From an uncultured Rickettsiales bacterium (GTDB lineage: Bacteria; Pseudomonadota; Alphaproteobacteria; Rickettsiales; Rickettsiaceae), in the NCBI GenBank assembly GCA_903952265.1, contig CAJBEU010000002.1, forward strand, positions 248,001 through 312,000: DNA of 64,000 nt, written 5' to 3'. Shown in pieces: positions 30,093 through 38,877 of this stretch. The notes beneath the pieces are model-generated. The model saw only the letters and a list, made by a program, of their open reading frames with translations, did not search any database and had not been told where the DNA came from. Numbering within the stretch: the first letter of the stretch is position 1; every line of letters begins with the position of its first letter. Made by a program: the position numbers and the translations under genes.

Positions 30093-30674
30093 ATGAGCAC
30101 TAACAAAAGCAAGCTATTTTATTCATTATTTACTCTTGTTCTAATTCTTAGTGCATTCTACTTGGTAGAGAAATTTACTCCAGTAAAATGTATGGATTTG
30201 ATGATTAGATATGGAGAAAGGGAATTCATACTTCGAACTACAGCTGTAATAATAGCAAGATCTTTGCTGGGAGTGTGTATTTTTGTCCTGTCAATTTTGC
30301 TATTTCTTGTAAAACGTGCATTTTTTGCTAGTCCTACAAAATTGGGAGACTTAATCAAATCTTCCGAATTGATGTTGTTACAAAACTGGAAAAAAGCACA
30401 AAAATATGAAGCAGTGATGAGAAATATGCTAGAGAAGGACTTGGAAAATTATCGTAACTTTTTAGAACATCAGTTTCGAAAATCTCCAAGTCTTAGTTTG
30501 TGTATTTCCTTAAAGAATTTTTCTTCTCTAAATAAGGAAGCGCTTTATCTTTATTTGACCAAATTAGCTCAACCAGAGCAACACATAGGTGTCTTTTTAT
30601 CAATTTGTGAACATTTAGGTCTCTCACACGAAGCTAGCAGGCTAAAGAATAAATTGCAAAAACAAGTAATTTAA
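30093..30674 (+). CDS. Two-helix membrane protein, HemY_N-like
   Basis: I do not firmly recognise this 193-residue protein. It has two membrane helices (about 10-28 and 52-74), a short loop between them with MDLMIRYGEREFILRTTAVI, and a cytoplasmic helical region of about 120 residues. The layout of two helices around a short beta-like loop, then a basic SPTKLGDLIK and a helical repeat-like region, resembles the N-terminal HemY domain of proteobacteria. Those proteins are much longer because of TPR repeats, so this would be a shortened form. It stands between fliI (divergent) and tmk (133 bases downstream). Confidence 0.45.
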   Translation: MSTNKSKLFYSLFTLVLILSAFYLVEKFTPVKCMDLMIRYGEREFILRTTAVIIARSLLGVCIFVLSILLFLVKRAFFASPTKLGDLIKSSELMLLQNWKKAQKYEAVMRNMLEKDLENYRNFLEHQFRKSPSLSLCISLKNFSSLNKEALYLYLTKLAQPEQHIGVFLSICEHLGLSHEASRLKNKLQKQVI

Positions 30675-30807
30675 AGATAAGGTGAATGAAAAAATCCTGA
30701 AAAACTACTTATCAGTCTCAAAGTGTAGATAGAATTCAGGATAAGACTTAAAATGAAAACCCACATGATTCTAGATTTAAGCTGTTAATTTAATTAGTAT
30801 TTTAATA

Positions 30808-31422
30808 ATGCAAAAAGAAAATAACGCAAGATTCGTTTCTTTTGAAGGGGGAGAGGGAAGTGGAAAAACTACTCAGAGCTCGCTTCTGCACGAACATTTG
30901 GTAAAAAAATCAATTAAGGCAATTTTGACCAGAGAGCCAGGAGGTTCAGATCTTGGAGAAGAATTACGTATTTTATTGAAAAAACAGCATAATCCAAAGG
31001 CAGAGCTATTATTATTGCTAGCTAGTAGACATGATCACGTGCAAAATCTTATTTTACCAGGCCTTGCATCTGGAAATTGGGTGATTTGCGATAGATTTAT
31101 TGACTCTACAATGTGTTATCAAGGTTTACTAAAAGAACTTGGAATAGATTATATTAAAAACCTACACGCCCAAATTATAGGAGAAGTTTGGCCTAACTTT
31201 ACATTCCTTATGGATCTACCCACTAAATACATAAAAGACAGAATCAACACTAGAGAAAATCTAACTCATTATGACACTATGCCTGTTGAGCAACATGAAA
31301 AGGTAAGAAATGGTTTTTTGGAAATAGCAAAATCTTTTCCAAATAGAATTGTTGTGCTTGATGCCACTAAAGATCCAAAAATTATACACGAAGAAATTGT
31401 AAAATTGCTTGGAGTTTTATAA
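30808..31422 (+). CDS. tmk: Thymidylate kinase
   Basis: Tmk phosphorylates dTMP to dTDP. The 204-residue protein has the P-loop FEGGEGSGKTTQSSLL (about 11-26), the LTREPGGSDLGEELR motif with the DR/EP substrate-binding region, VICDRFIDSTMCYQG and a lid region around KDRINTREN. The length is standard. Together with thyX at 51669 it completes dTMP-to-dTDP synthesis in this window. It is convergent with hemW across 180 bases in which I saw no strong terminator. Confidence 0.95.
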   Translation: MQKENNARFVSFEGGEGSGKTTQSSLLHEHLVKKSIKAILTREPGGSDLGEELRILLKKQHNPKAELLLLLASRHDHVQNLILPGLASGNWVICDRFIDSTMCYQGLLKELGIDYIKNLHAQIIGEVWPNFTFLMDLPTKYIKDRINTRENLTHYDTMPVEQHEKVRNGFLEIAKSFPNRIVVLDATKDPKIIHEEIVKLLGVL

Positions 31423-31602
31423 ATTAGTTTATCTAATTTATAAAACATCTATAATTCGCTCTCAAAAGGATTTGCTTTTTTAAAGATTTGATTAAAAAAC
31501 CACGTTCTCTGTAAGTTGTAATTTTCCTGATCCGGGAATTTACTAAAGCTGACACACAAAATTGTGCCTTTAGGGCGCAAACAGCCTGAGTTTTAATTCG
31601 AC

Positions 31603-32763
31603 TTAGACTTGAGTAAAAATCTCCACTAGTTGAGATGTAATTTCGGTATGCAGAAGCATTCCCTTATTTGTAAGGGCAATTTTATCATTTGATCTCAACA
31701 AAAATTCATTCTCAACCAAGAATTGAAATTTTTGTTTACTAAAACAAAAATTTAAGTTTTTTTGAGCAATATTTTCTAGTTTCTGAAGACACACTCCCCA
31801 GGGCACTCTAAGACCCATAAATAGCATCTCAGTGACAGCTTCATGTTTTGTTAATTTATTTTCAATAAAGATGCCATTGAGTTTTTCATTTACTTGTTGC
31901 ATCCAAATTTGAGGAGATTTATGCGTTTCAATAGCAATCACTTGGTCTTTGGACATGATTCTGCTGTGTGCGCCAGGCCCAATACCGATATAACTGTCAT
32001 AATTCCAATAATTAATGTTGTGCTTGCATCGAAAAGAATTTTTTAGTGCATAATTTGAAATTTCGTATCTTTCATATCCAGATCTTGAAAGCCTAAAATT
32101 TGTATACTCATAAAGTTCTAAAGAACGGTCGGAAGAAATAAGAGGCAATTTACCCAATTTCACCAAAGTATGAAATTTCGTTTCCTCTTCTATCGTTAAT
32201 TGGTAAAGAGACAAGTGACTAAGATCAAAGTCCAAAACTTTCTCTAACTCAACGCTCCAAGTTTGAACATCTTGTCCATGACAAGCATAAATTAGGTCAC
32301 ATGAGACATTATGAAAACAGTTTTTAGCTATTTCAATGGCACGAATTGCTTCGATTGAGCTGTGCTCTCTACCTAAAAATTTTAGTGTTTTGTCGTTAAG
32401 AGATTGCACTCCTATCGATATTCTGTTAATTCCACAACGAGCAAACAGGTGGAATTTTTCAGATTCAACCGAATTTGGATTAGCTTCTAAAGAGATCTCG
32501 GTGTTTAAGTCCACAATTCCGATGTCTGCAATTTTATTTATTACAGAATGAACAAGATCTGGCGACATTAAAGACGGAGTGCCGCCGCCAAAAAAAATGG
32601 ATCTTATTATTTTTCCTTTAATTTGTGAACTAAAATGATCTAGTTCTCTTGTATAAGCATTTTTCCATATTTCGTAGTCAAAGGTCTTTGATACGTGAGA
32701 ATTAAAGTCGCAGTAAGGACATTTACTAAGGCAAAAAGGCCAATGGACGTATATAGATATCAT
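31603..32763 (-). CDS. hemW: Radical SAM heme chaperone HemW
   Basis: HemW, formerly annotated as an oxygen-independent coproporphyrinogen oxidase, binds heme and transfers it to respiratory proteins. The 386-residue product has the radical-SAM cluster motif CLSKCPYCDFNSH with Cys11, Cys15 and Cys18. SIFFGGGTPSLM, ISLEANPNSVESEKF and RISIGVQSLNDKTLKFLGR are typical of the HemN/HemW family. It lacks the extra N-terminal region and cysteine of true HemN, which supports HemW. No other heme gene is nearby, and ssb-uvrA or dnaE context offers no clue. Confident at family level. Confidence 0.9.
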   Translation of the reverse strand: MISIYVHWPFCLSKCPYCDFNSHVSKTFDYEIWKNAYTRELDHFSSQIKGKIIRSIFFGGGTPSLMSPDLVHSVINKIADIGIVDLNTEISLEANPNSVESEKFHLFARCGINRISIGVQSLNDKTLKFLGREHSSIEAIRAIEIAKNCFHNVSCDLIYACHGQDVQTWSVELEKVLDFDLSHLSLYQLTIEEETKFHTLVKLGKLPLISSDRSLELYEYTNFRLSRSGYERYEISNYALKNSFRCKHNINYWNYDSYIGIGPGAHSRIMSKDQVIAIETHKSPQIWMQQVNEKLNGIFIENKLTKHEAVTEMLFMGLRVPWGVCLQKLENIAQKNLNFCFSKQKFQFLVENEFLLRSNDKIALTNKGMLLHTEITSQLVEIFTQV

Positions 32764-32890
32764 GAAATATGGAAGGAGACGCAGGAAAGCTCAAAGAATA
32801 TTTTTGGGTCAAGACTCAAAAGCAAGTTGATCTTGGGTCTTAGCAATATGACAGCACGCCTCAATGGAACTGATTAATATCAAAATTTAA

Positions 32891-34162
32891 TCAAGCGATT
32901 GCACTTTTTTTAGGTTTTTTGCCTTTTTGCTGTACTACAGCCAGCGTTGCTTGATCTTGGCTGGACATCTGCTTATCTACTGTGAATTTTGAACCTTCTT
33001 TTGCTTCATTAATGTGAAACATGGTGTCCAGTAAAGTGCTCTCGATTATGCTTCTAAGCCCCCTTGCTCCGGTTTTTTTCTCTAATGCACGCTGGGCTAT
33101 AAGGTCAAGGGCAGACTGAGTGAACTCAAGTTTAACCTTATCTAGCTCAAATATAGTTTGATATTGCTTGACCAAAGAGTTTTTTGGTTCGTAAAGAATT
33201 CTTACAAGCTCTTGTTGATCAAGGTTTTGTAGATTGGCAACAACTGGTAGTCTACCAACAAATTCAGGAATTAGCCCAAATTTAATTAAATCTTCTGAGT
33301 CAAGCTGCTTCATCAATTGATTGCTTTTTGTATAGTCCATTCTACTTTTTATGTTTGCTCCAAATCCAATTGAATTTTTAGCAGTCCTTTGTTCGATTAT
33401 CTTTTCAAGACCTACAAAGGCACCTCCGCATATAAACATTATGTTAGTCGTATCAACTTGAACGAACTCTTGCTGAGGATGTTTTCTGCCTCCTTGAGGG
33501 GGAACGGAAGCAATTGTTCCTTCCATAATTTTCAATAGTGCTTGCTGCACGCCTTCTCCGGAAACATCTCTTGTTATGGAAGGGTTGTCTGCCTTAGAAG
33601 TCGCAATTTTATCTATTTCATCAATGTACACAATTCCACTTTGAGCTCTTGCAATATCATGATCTGCAGCCTGTAAGAGGTACGATATCACGTGCTCAAC
33701 GTCCTCTCCGACGTATCCCGCCTCAGTAAGTGAGGTAGCATCGGCAATTGCAAAAGGAACATTAAGAATTTTAGCTAAAGTGCGAGCTAGAAGGGTTTTT
33801 CCAGATCCGGTAGGACCTATAAGCAGGATGTTTGACTTACCTATTTCTATTTCTCCACCACTGTCTAGATAAGTAATTCTTTTATAGTGATTATACAATG
33901 CAACCGAAAGTACTCTTTTTGCTTCTTCTTGACCTATGATGTATTCGTTTAGCTTTTGATAGACAACCTGAGGATATGGAATTTCTCCAATCTCATCGTC
34001 TCTTTTACTAGAACCTTCTTCTCTTAAAAGTTCAAAACAAAGATCCACACATTCACTGCAAATGAATACAGAGTCTCCTCCAGCTATCAAGCGCTTTACC
34101 TGGTTTTGCTTTTTTAAGCAAAATGAACACTGAGCAGTTTCGTTTTCTATAAAATCTGTCAT
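32891..34162 (-). CDS. clpX: ATP-dependent Clp protease ATP-binding subunit ClpX
   Basis: ClpX unfolds tagged proteins and feeds them to ClpP. The 423-residue product has the N-terminal C4 zinc domain (Cys12, Cys15, Cys35, Cys38), Walker A GPTGSGKT at 116-123, Walker B in [16 protein letters not shown], the RKH loop in [10 protein letters not shown] and the C-terminal small AAA domain with [15 protein letters not shown]. The ClpP-contacting IGF loop appears as SIGFGANIK. It is unusually far from clpP (12820-13470), which is normally adjacent. Confident call. Confidence 0.98.
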   Translation of the reverse strand: MTDFIENETAQCSFCLKKQNQVKRLIAGGDSVFICSECVDLCFELLREEGSSKRDDEIGEIPYPQVVYQKLNEYIIGQEEAKRVLSVALYNHYKRITYLDSGGEIEIGKSNILLIGPTGSGKTLLARTLAKILNVPFAIADATSLTEAGYVGEDVEHVISYLLQAADHDIARAQSGIVYIDEIDKIATSKADNPSITRDVSGEGVQQALLKIMEGTIASVPPQGGRKHPQQEFVQVDTTNIMFICGGAFVGLEKIIEQRTAKNSIGFGANIKSRMDYTKSNQLMKQLDSEDLIKFGLIPEFVGRLPVVANLQNLDQQELVRILYEPKNSLVKQYQTIFELDKVKLEFTQSALDLIAQRALEKKTGARGLRSIIESTLLDTMFHINEAKEGSKFTVDKQMSSQDQATLAVVQQKGKKPKKSAIA

Positions 34163-34355
34163 TTCACACTACTCATATTCAGGTTAAAATATACGAACAG
34201 CCTACATTCTCTTATACAGACAAACAAGCTAACAGTACAAGGCCCTGTGTAAATCCGTCTGAAGATACTCACATTATCTAAAAGGCTCTGTCAGTTTGTC
34301 AAGGCAACTTTGTTTATTATTATGCAAAGTCTACTAAGTATACATAAGCAGTTAT

Positions 34356-37300
34356 TTAAAGAAAACTAGGATCTATTGCAAAATAAATTTCCGATTGATC
34401 AATTTCAGCGCGTTTGCCATTTTGAATAGCCTCCTTAGTAAAATTCATTTTAGATAAAGTCTGCTTTTCTATAAAAGATTCATGATTTAAAAGACTTTTT
34501 CGCATCTCCGCCTCTTTACAATATATAGACAGCGCTATCTTCGTTGTGATGTCAAGCCCAGACTCTTTTCTCAATTGTTGAACAAATCTTACAAAATCTC
34601 TAGCAATCCCTTCATCTTTTAATTCTTTGTCTATTTTCGTATCTATGCACACTATGCAGTTTAAATCTGGAATAATTTTCACAGAATCTCCAGCTATAGA
34701 TTCCGTCACAAGCTCATATTCAGAATTTTCTAACATATAATTTCCAACTCGTACTTTTTCTCCTTCTATATTCCAATCTGAGTTTTTGACGCTCTCTATA
34801 AGAGATTTTACTTTAGCAGGAATTCTTTTGGCAATTTGAGAAAGGTTAAGAGATAGAGTACGTTTACTAAATTCGGAATAATTTTTGGTAAATAAGACTT
34901 GTTTAACGTTAGTCTCATCTTTTATGAGATTAACGAATTTTTCCACGCTCTCTTGATCTTCAATTGCAATTGTTAAAGTTTTAAGTGGCTGTTTTATCTT
35001 AATATTGACCTTGTTTCGAATAAAGAGAGCCGCATTACATATGCTGCGTACTTTACTCATATTGTCGAGTAACTCAAAATCTACTTTTATCTCATTCAAA
35101 ACCGGAAAATCTTCCAAATGCACACTTTCCTTACCCTCTTGACCCAGCAGACCTAGATAAATTTCTTCTGTGATCATCGGAACAAGGCAGGAAGAAGCTT
35201 TTACTATACTCAGTAAGCAAGTAAAGAGTGCATTATACGCGTCTTCTTTGTCTTTGGATGCCTCGCTTTTCCAAAAGCGCTCTCTACTTCTTCTTATATA
35301 CCAGTTATTAAGAGATTCAAAAAAATCGCCAACTTTTTGGCACGCAGCCTGAGTGTCAAAAGCTTGCAAGGCAGTTTTTATCTGATCAATGCTAATTTTT
35401 AATTGAGAAACAATATAAATATCTAGAAAATTTTCGTACCTAAAGCAAATTTTTGCAGTAATTTTGTCAGCGTTAGCGTACATTGAAAAAAAATGATATG
35501 CATGCCAAATAGGCTTTATATAAAGCCTCAGTGCGTCATACACCATTACCCCTTCTTTATCCAAAAGTAACTCTCCTCCATTTACAACACGGGAGGAAAG
35601 CATAGTAAACCTTAGTGCATCTGAACCATATTTGTTGAAGATTTCAAATGAGTCAGGGTAATTTTGCAGCCTCTTAGATAGTTTTTGTCCAGATGCGTCT
35701 AATACGACTCCATGACAGATGCAATTTAAAAAAGGTGGTTTTTCAAATAATGCAGTAGATAAAACCATTAAAGTATAAAACCAACCTCTAGTTTGGGCGG
35801 TGTATTCGGTAATAAAATCAGCGGGAAAACGATTTTCAAATAATTCTTTAGATGCAAATGGGTAGTGCAGTTGTGCGTAAGGCATTGATCCACTCTCAAA
35901 CCAACAATCAAAGACATCTGGAACCCTTCTCATGTAAGATTTTCCAGAAGGGTCATCTGGATTGGGCCTGACCAAAGTATCTATAAAAGGCCGATGCAGA
36001 TCATTTATCGTTACTCCAAAATCCCGCTCTAGCTCCTTTATGGAACCATAAACGTCAATTCTAGGATATAAAGGGTTGTCTGAGATCCATATCGGAATAG
36101 GAGTGCCCCAAAATCTGTTTCTGCTTATTGACCAATCTTTGGCTCCTTCTAGCCATTTGCCAAAAAGATTATCTTTGACATATTCAGGAATCCAATTGAT
36201 TTGCTTATTTAATTCAGCCATTTTGTCTTTAAAGGCAGAAACCCTTATGTACCAAGAAGGTACAGCCTTATATATCAAAGGTTTGTCAGTTCTCCAGCAA
36301 TGAGGATATTCATGAATATATTGTTCGGTTTTTATCCATTTTTGATCCCGTTTTAGCTTTTTGATGATTAGGTCGTTTGCATCAAAAATGTGCATTCCTG
36401 CAAAATCGGAAACGCTTGCTGTAAATATTGCTCCTTCATCAATTGGACAAACTGGATCGATATTGTAGTTTTTGCATAACATTTGATCCTCTTCTCCAAA
36501 AGCTGGAGCTATATGCACTATACCCGTTCCGTCTTTGTCTGTAACAAAATCTCCAACTAGAACTTTAAAAGCATTTTTGTGGTCCTTAAAATACTCAAAT
36601 AAAGATAAATAACTAATTCCTTCAAGATCTTTTCCATCAATTGTTGTAATTTTTTCAGCTTCGCCAAACTCTGCTTTGTACTCTGCAAAAGCAGATTCAG
36701 AAAGTATGTAACAATCAGAGTTTTTAAAAAAAACTGAGTATTTAATGTCTTTATTGACAGCAATTGCTAAATTTGAAACAAGAGTCCAGGGTGTTGTGGT
36801 CCAAGCACACAGAAAACATCTATTAATTCTAGAGTCTTGTTTTAAAAAAGAGGGAATCTCCTTACATTGAAAGGCAATGGTTACAGCTTTATCTGTTCTC
36901 TGCCTATAAGCATTATCTAGCTTGGTCTCAAAGTTGGATAAAGGAGTCTGGCAGGCCCAAGAATAGGGCATAACCCTCACATCATGGTAAACATACCCTT
37001 TTTTATAAAGCTCTTTAAAGCCCCACATTACGGATTCCATGAATTTAAGATCCATAGTTTTGTAAGAGTTGCGAAAATCTACCCACCTACCTTGTCTGCT
37101 TACATATTTTTCCCATTGATCTGTGTACTTTAAGACAGAAGTGCGACAGTGAGAGTTAAATTTCTCTACTCCATATTCCTTGATGCTGAGGCAACCAGAT
37201 AAGCTGAGATCTTTCTCGGCTTCCATCTCTGCAGGTAATCCGTGACAATCCCACCCAAATCTTCTCTCTACCCTTTTTCCAAGCATAGTTTGAAAACGAG

Positions 37301-37517
37301 CGTAGGTATCCTTTATAAAACCAGTAAGTAAATGACCATAGTGAGGCAATCCGTTAGCAAAGGGAGGGCCATCGTAAAAAATAAACTGATTTGATTCGTC
37401 TTTTTGATCAACAGATTTTTGAAAAATATCCCTTGCCTCCCAATATTTAAGAATTTTTTCTTCTATCTCTGGAAAACTAGGATTTGGATTTGTTATTGGA
37501 TAGTTCTTTCTCACCAC
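34356..37517 (-). CDS. ileS: Isoleucyl-tRNA synthetase, eukaryote-like type
   Basis: IleRS charges tRNA-Ile. The 1053-residue protein has the class I HIGH-type motif in PPFANGLPHYGHLLTG (HYGH at 59-62) and the KMSKS-type motif as SGQKLSKRLQNYPD near residue 620. KDTYARFQTMLGKRVERRFG and WDCHGLPAEMEAEK are typical of the longer, eukaryote-like IleRS branch also seen in Rickettsia, which is often insensitive to mupirocin. The start is GTG 37517 (or the adjacent GTG at 37514). A C-terminal anticodon-binding region follows near 680-850. Confident call, with branch assignment from motif style. Confidence 0.95.
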   Translation of the reverse strand: MVRKNYPITNPNPSFPEIEEKILKYWEARDIFQKSVDQKDESNQFIFYDGPPFANGLPHYGHLLTGFIKDTYARFQTMLGKRVERRFGWDCHGLPAEMEAEKDLSLSGCLSIKEYGVEKFNSHCRTSVLKYTDQWEKYVSRQGRWVDFRNSYKTMDLKFMESVMWGFKELYKKGYVYHDVRVMPYSWACQTPLSNFETKLDNAYRQRTDKAVTIAFQCKEIPSFLKQDSRINRCFLCAWTTTPWTLVSNLAIAVNKDIKYSVFFKNSDCYILSESAFAEYKAEFGEAEKITTIDGKDLEGISYLSLFEYFKDHKNAFKVLVGDFVTDKDGTGIVHIAPAFGEEDQMLCKNYNIDPVCPIDEGAIFTASVSDFAGMHIFDANDLIIKKLKRDQKWIKTEQYIHEYPHCWRTDKPLIYKAVPSWYIRVSAFKDKMAELNKQINWIPEYVKDNLFGKWLEGAKDWSISRNRFWGTPIPIWISDNPLYPRIDVYGSIKELERDFGVTINDLHRPFIDTLVRPNPDDPSGKSYMRRVPDVFDCWFESGSMPYAQLHYPFASKELFENRFPADFITEYTAQTRGWFYTLMVLSTALFEKPPFLNCICHGVVLDASGQKLSKRLQNYPDSFEIFNKYGSDALRFTMLSSRVVNGGELLLDKEGVMVYDALRLYIKPIWHAYHFFSMYANADKITAKICFRYENFLDIYIVSQLKISIDQIKTALQAFDTQAACQKVGDFFESLNNWYIRRSRERFWKSEASKDKEDAYNALFTCLLSIVKASSCLVPMITEEIYLGLLGQEGKESVHLEDFPVLNEIKVDFELLDNMSKVRSICNAALFIRNKVNIKIKQPLKTLTIAIEDQESVEKFVNLIKDETNVKQVLFTKNYSEFSKRTLSLNLSQIAKRIPAKVKSLIESVKNSDWNIEGEKVRVGNYMLENSEYELVTESIAGDSVKIIPDLNCIVCIDTKIDKELKDEGIARDFVRFVQQLRKESGLDITTKIALSIYCKEAEMRKSLLNHESFIEKQTLSKMNFTKEAIQNGKRAEIDQSEIYFAIDPSFL

Positions 37518-37721
37518 TTAAATAAACTTGCAAAAATTTCTAGATTCCACGCCTAGCAAAAGATAAGTGCTAAAACTAATAAAGTGCCTAAAATGCATAG
37601 ATGGAGGATGATATAACGATTTAAGACTTTTAGGTAGGTCTATCAGATATAATATGAAAGTAGTAACTTAAATTTTTGGCGTTCTTGAGCACATTTGCTA
37701 TGTACTTTTTAGAGAGAATTT

Positions 37722-38816
37722 ATGGAGATAACTAAAGATTATTTTTTGAACGAAGACAGTTGTGGCATGAGAATAGACGCCGCTCTATCTCGCATATCTC
37801 CTTTATCTAGAAGCTCTTTAACAAAATTGATTAAATCTGGATGCGCAAGCATTAATGGTCAAGTAATCAGGGATGCTGACTTTAAAATAACAAAACCAGT
37901 AAACGTGCAGCTATCTACTCACTTGCCTGCGGAAATACAAATGAAGGCCTCTATAGTAGACTTTACGGTGGTATATGAAGACAAAGACTTGCTAATTGTG
38001 GATAAACCTGCAGGGATAGTTGTACATCCTGGAGTTGGAAATTACGAAAATACTTTAGCAAATGGACTAATGCATCATTATGGAGATGATCTATCTTCTA
38101 TTGGAGGAATGTTGCGTCCTGGAATAGTTCACAGATTAGACAAGGATACTTCAGGACTCATGGTTGTTGCAAAAAACAACTCTATGCACAATTTGCTTTC
38201 TGAGCAAATAAGAAAAAGAGAGGTGCAAAGACATTACCTTGCTCTTGTATGGGGTGTGCCAGTTCCTGCATGCGGAAAAATAGAGAATTTTCTCAGAAAA
38301 AGCCCATCGTGTCACACAAAGATGGCGGTCTGCTCTCAAAGACTAATAAATAAAAAAGTTTTTGCTCAAAATTTTGCAAATCAAGAACAAGACTCTCAAA
38401 ATACTTTTTTTGCAAAAGCATTTGCATGTAAAAAACAAGGAAAATACGCTCTTACGCACTACGAATATTTGAGTGTTGCAAAAAATAAAGAAATAAGTCT
38501 TGTAAAATGCAAACTTTCAACTGGAAGAACTCATCAAATTAGAGTGCACATGTCTCACATAGGGCATTCTATTGTAGGAGATCAGCTATACGGAAATAAT
38601 GAACAACGAGCAAAAAGAAATTTGCCTCAAAATGCAATCCTAGAAACTATTCTATCCCTAAAACGTCAGGCATTGCATGCCTATCGGCTCTCTTTTTTAC
38701 ATCCATTAACAAATGAAGAATTGAATTTTTATTCAAATCTTCCTGAAGATATTCTAGAAATCTGTAAAATAGCAAATATACAAACAGATTTAATAGATTC
38801 GGCAATTTCGACCTGA
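37722..38816 (+). CDS. rluD: 23S rRNA pseudouridine synthase, RluD type
   Basis: RluD-family enzymes make pseudouridines in 23S rRNA. The 364-residue protein has an S4-like RNA-binding domain (about 12-70: SSLTKLIKSGCASINGQVIR) and the catalytic core with IVDKPAGIVVHPG and the active-site motif PGIVHRLDKDTSGLMVVAKN (Asp140). STGRTHQIRVHMSHIGHSIV and GDQLYG follow. Between KMAVC (about 202) and KYALTHYEYL (about 245) it carries some 30 extra residues compared with the usual RluD layout. The exact target (RluC or RluD site) is uncertain. Confidence 0.88.
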   Translation: MEITKDYFLNEDSCGMRIDAALSRISPLSRSSLTKLIKSGCASINGQVIRDADFKITKPVNVQLSTHLPAEIQMKASIVDFTVVYEDKDLLIVDKPAGIVVHPGVGNYENTLANGLMHHYGDDLSSIGGMLRPGIVHRLDKDTSGLMVVAKNNSMHNLLSEQIRKREVQRHYLALVWGVPVPACGKIENFLRKSPSCHTKMAVCSQRLINKKVFAQNFANQEQDSQNTFFAKAFACKKQGKYALTHYEYLSVAKNKEISLVKCKLSTGRTHQIRVHMSHIGHSIVGDQLYGNNEQRAKRNLPQNAILETILSLKRQALHAYRLSFLHPLTNEELNFYSNLPEDILEICKIANIQTDLIDSAIST

Positions 38817-38877
38817 ATGGGAAGACCTTTTGGCAGCAGAACATATTTAGAAAAACAAAGGCCTGAAAAATACCAAA

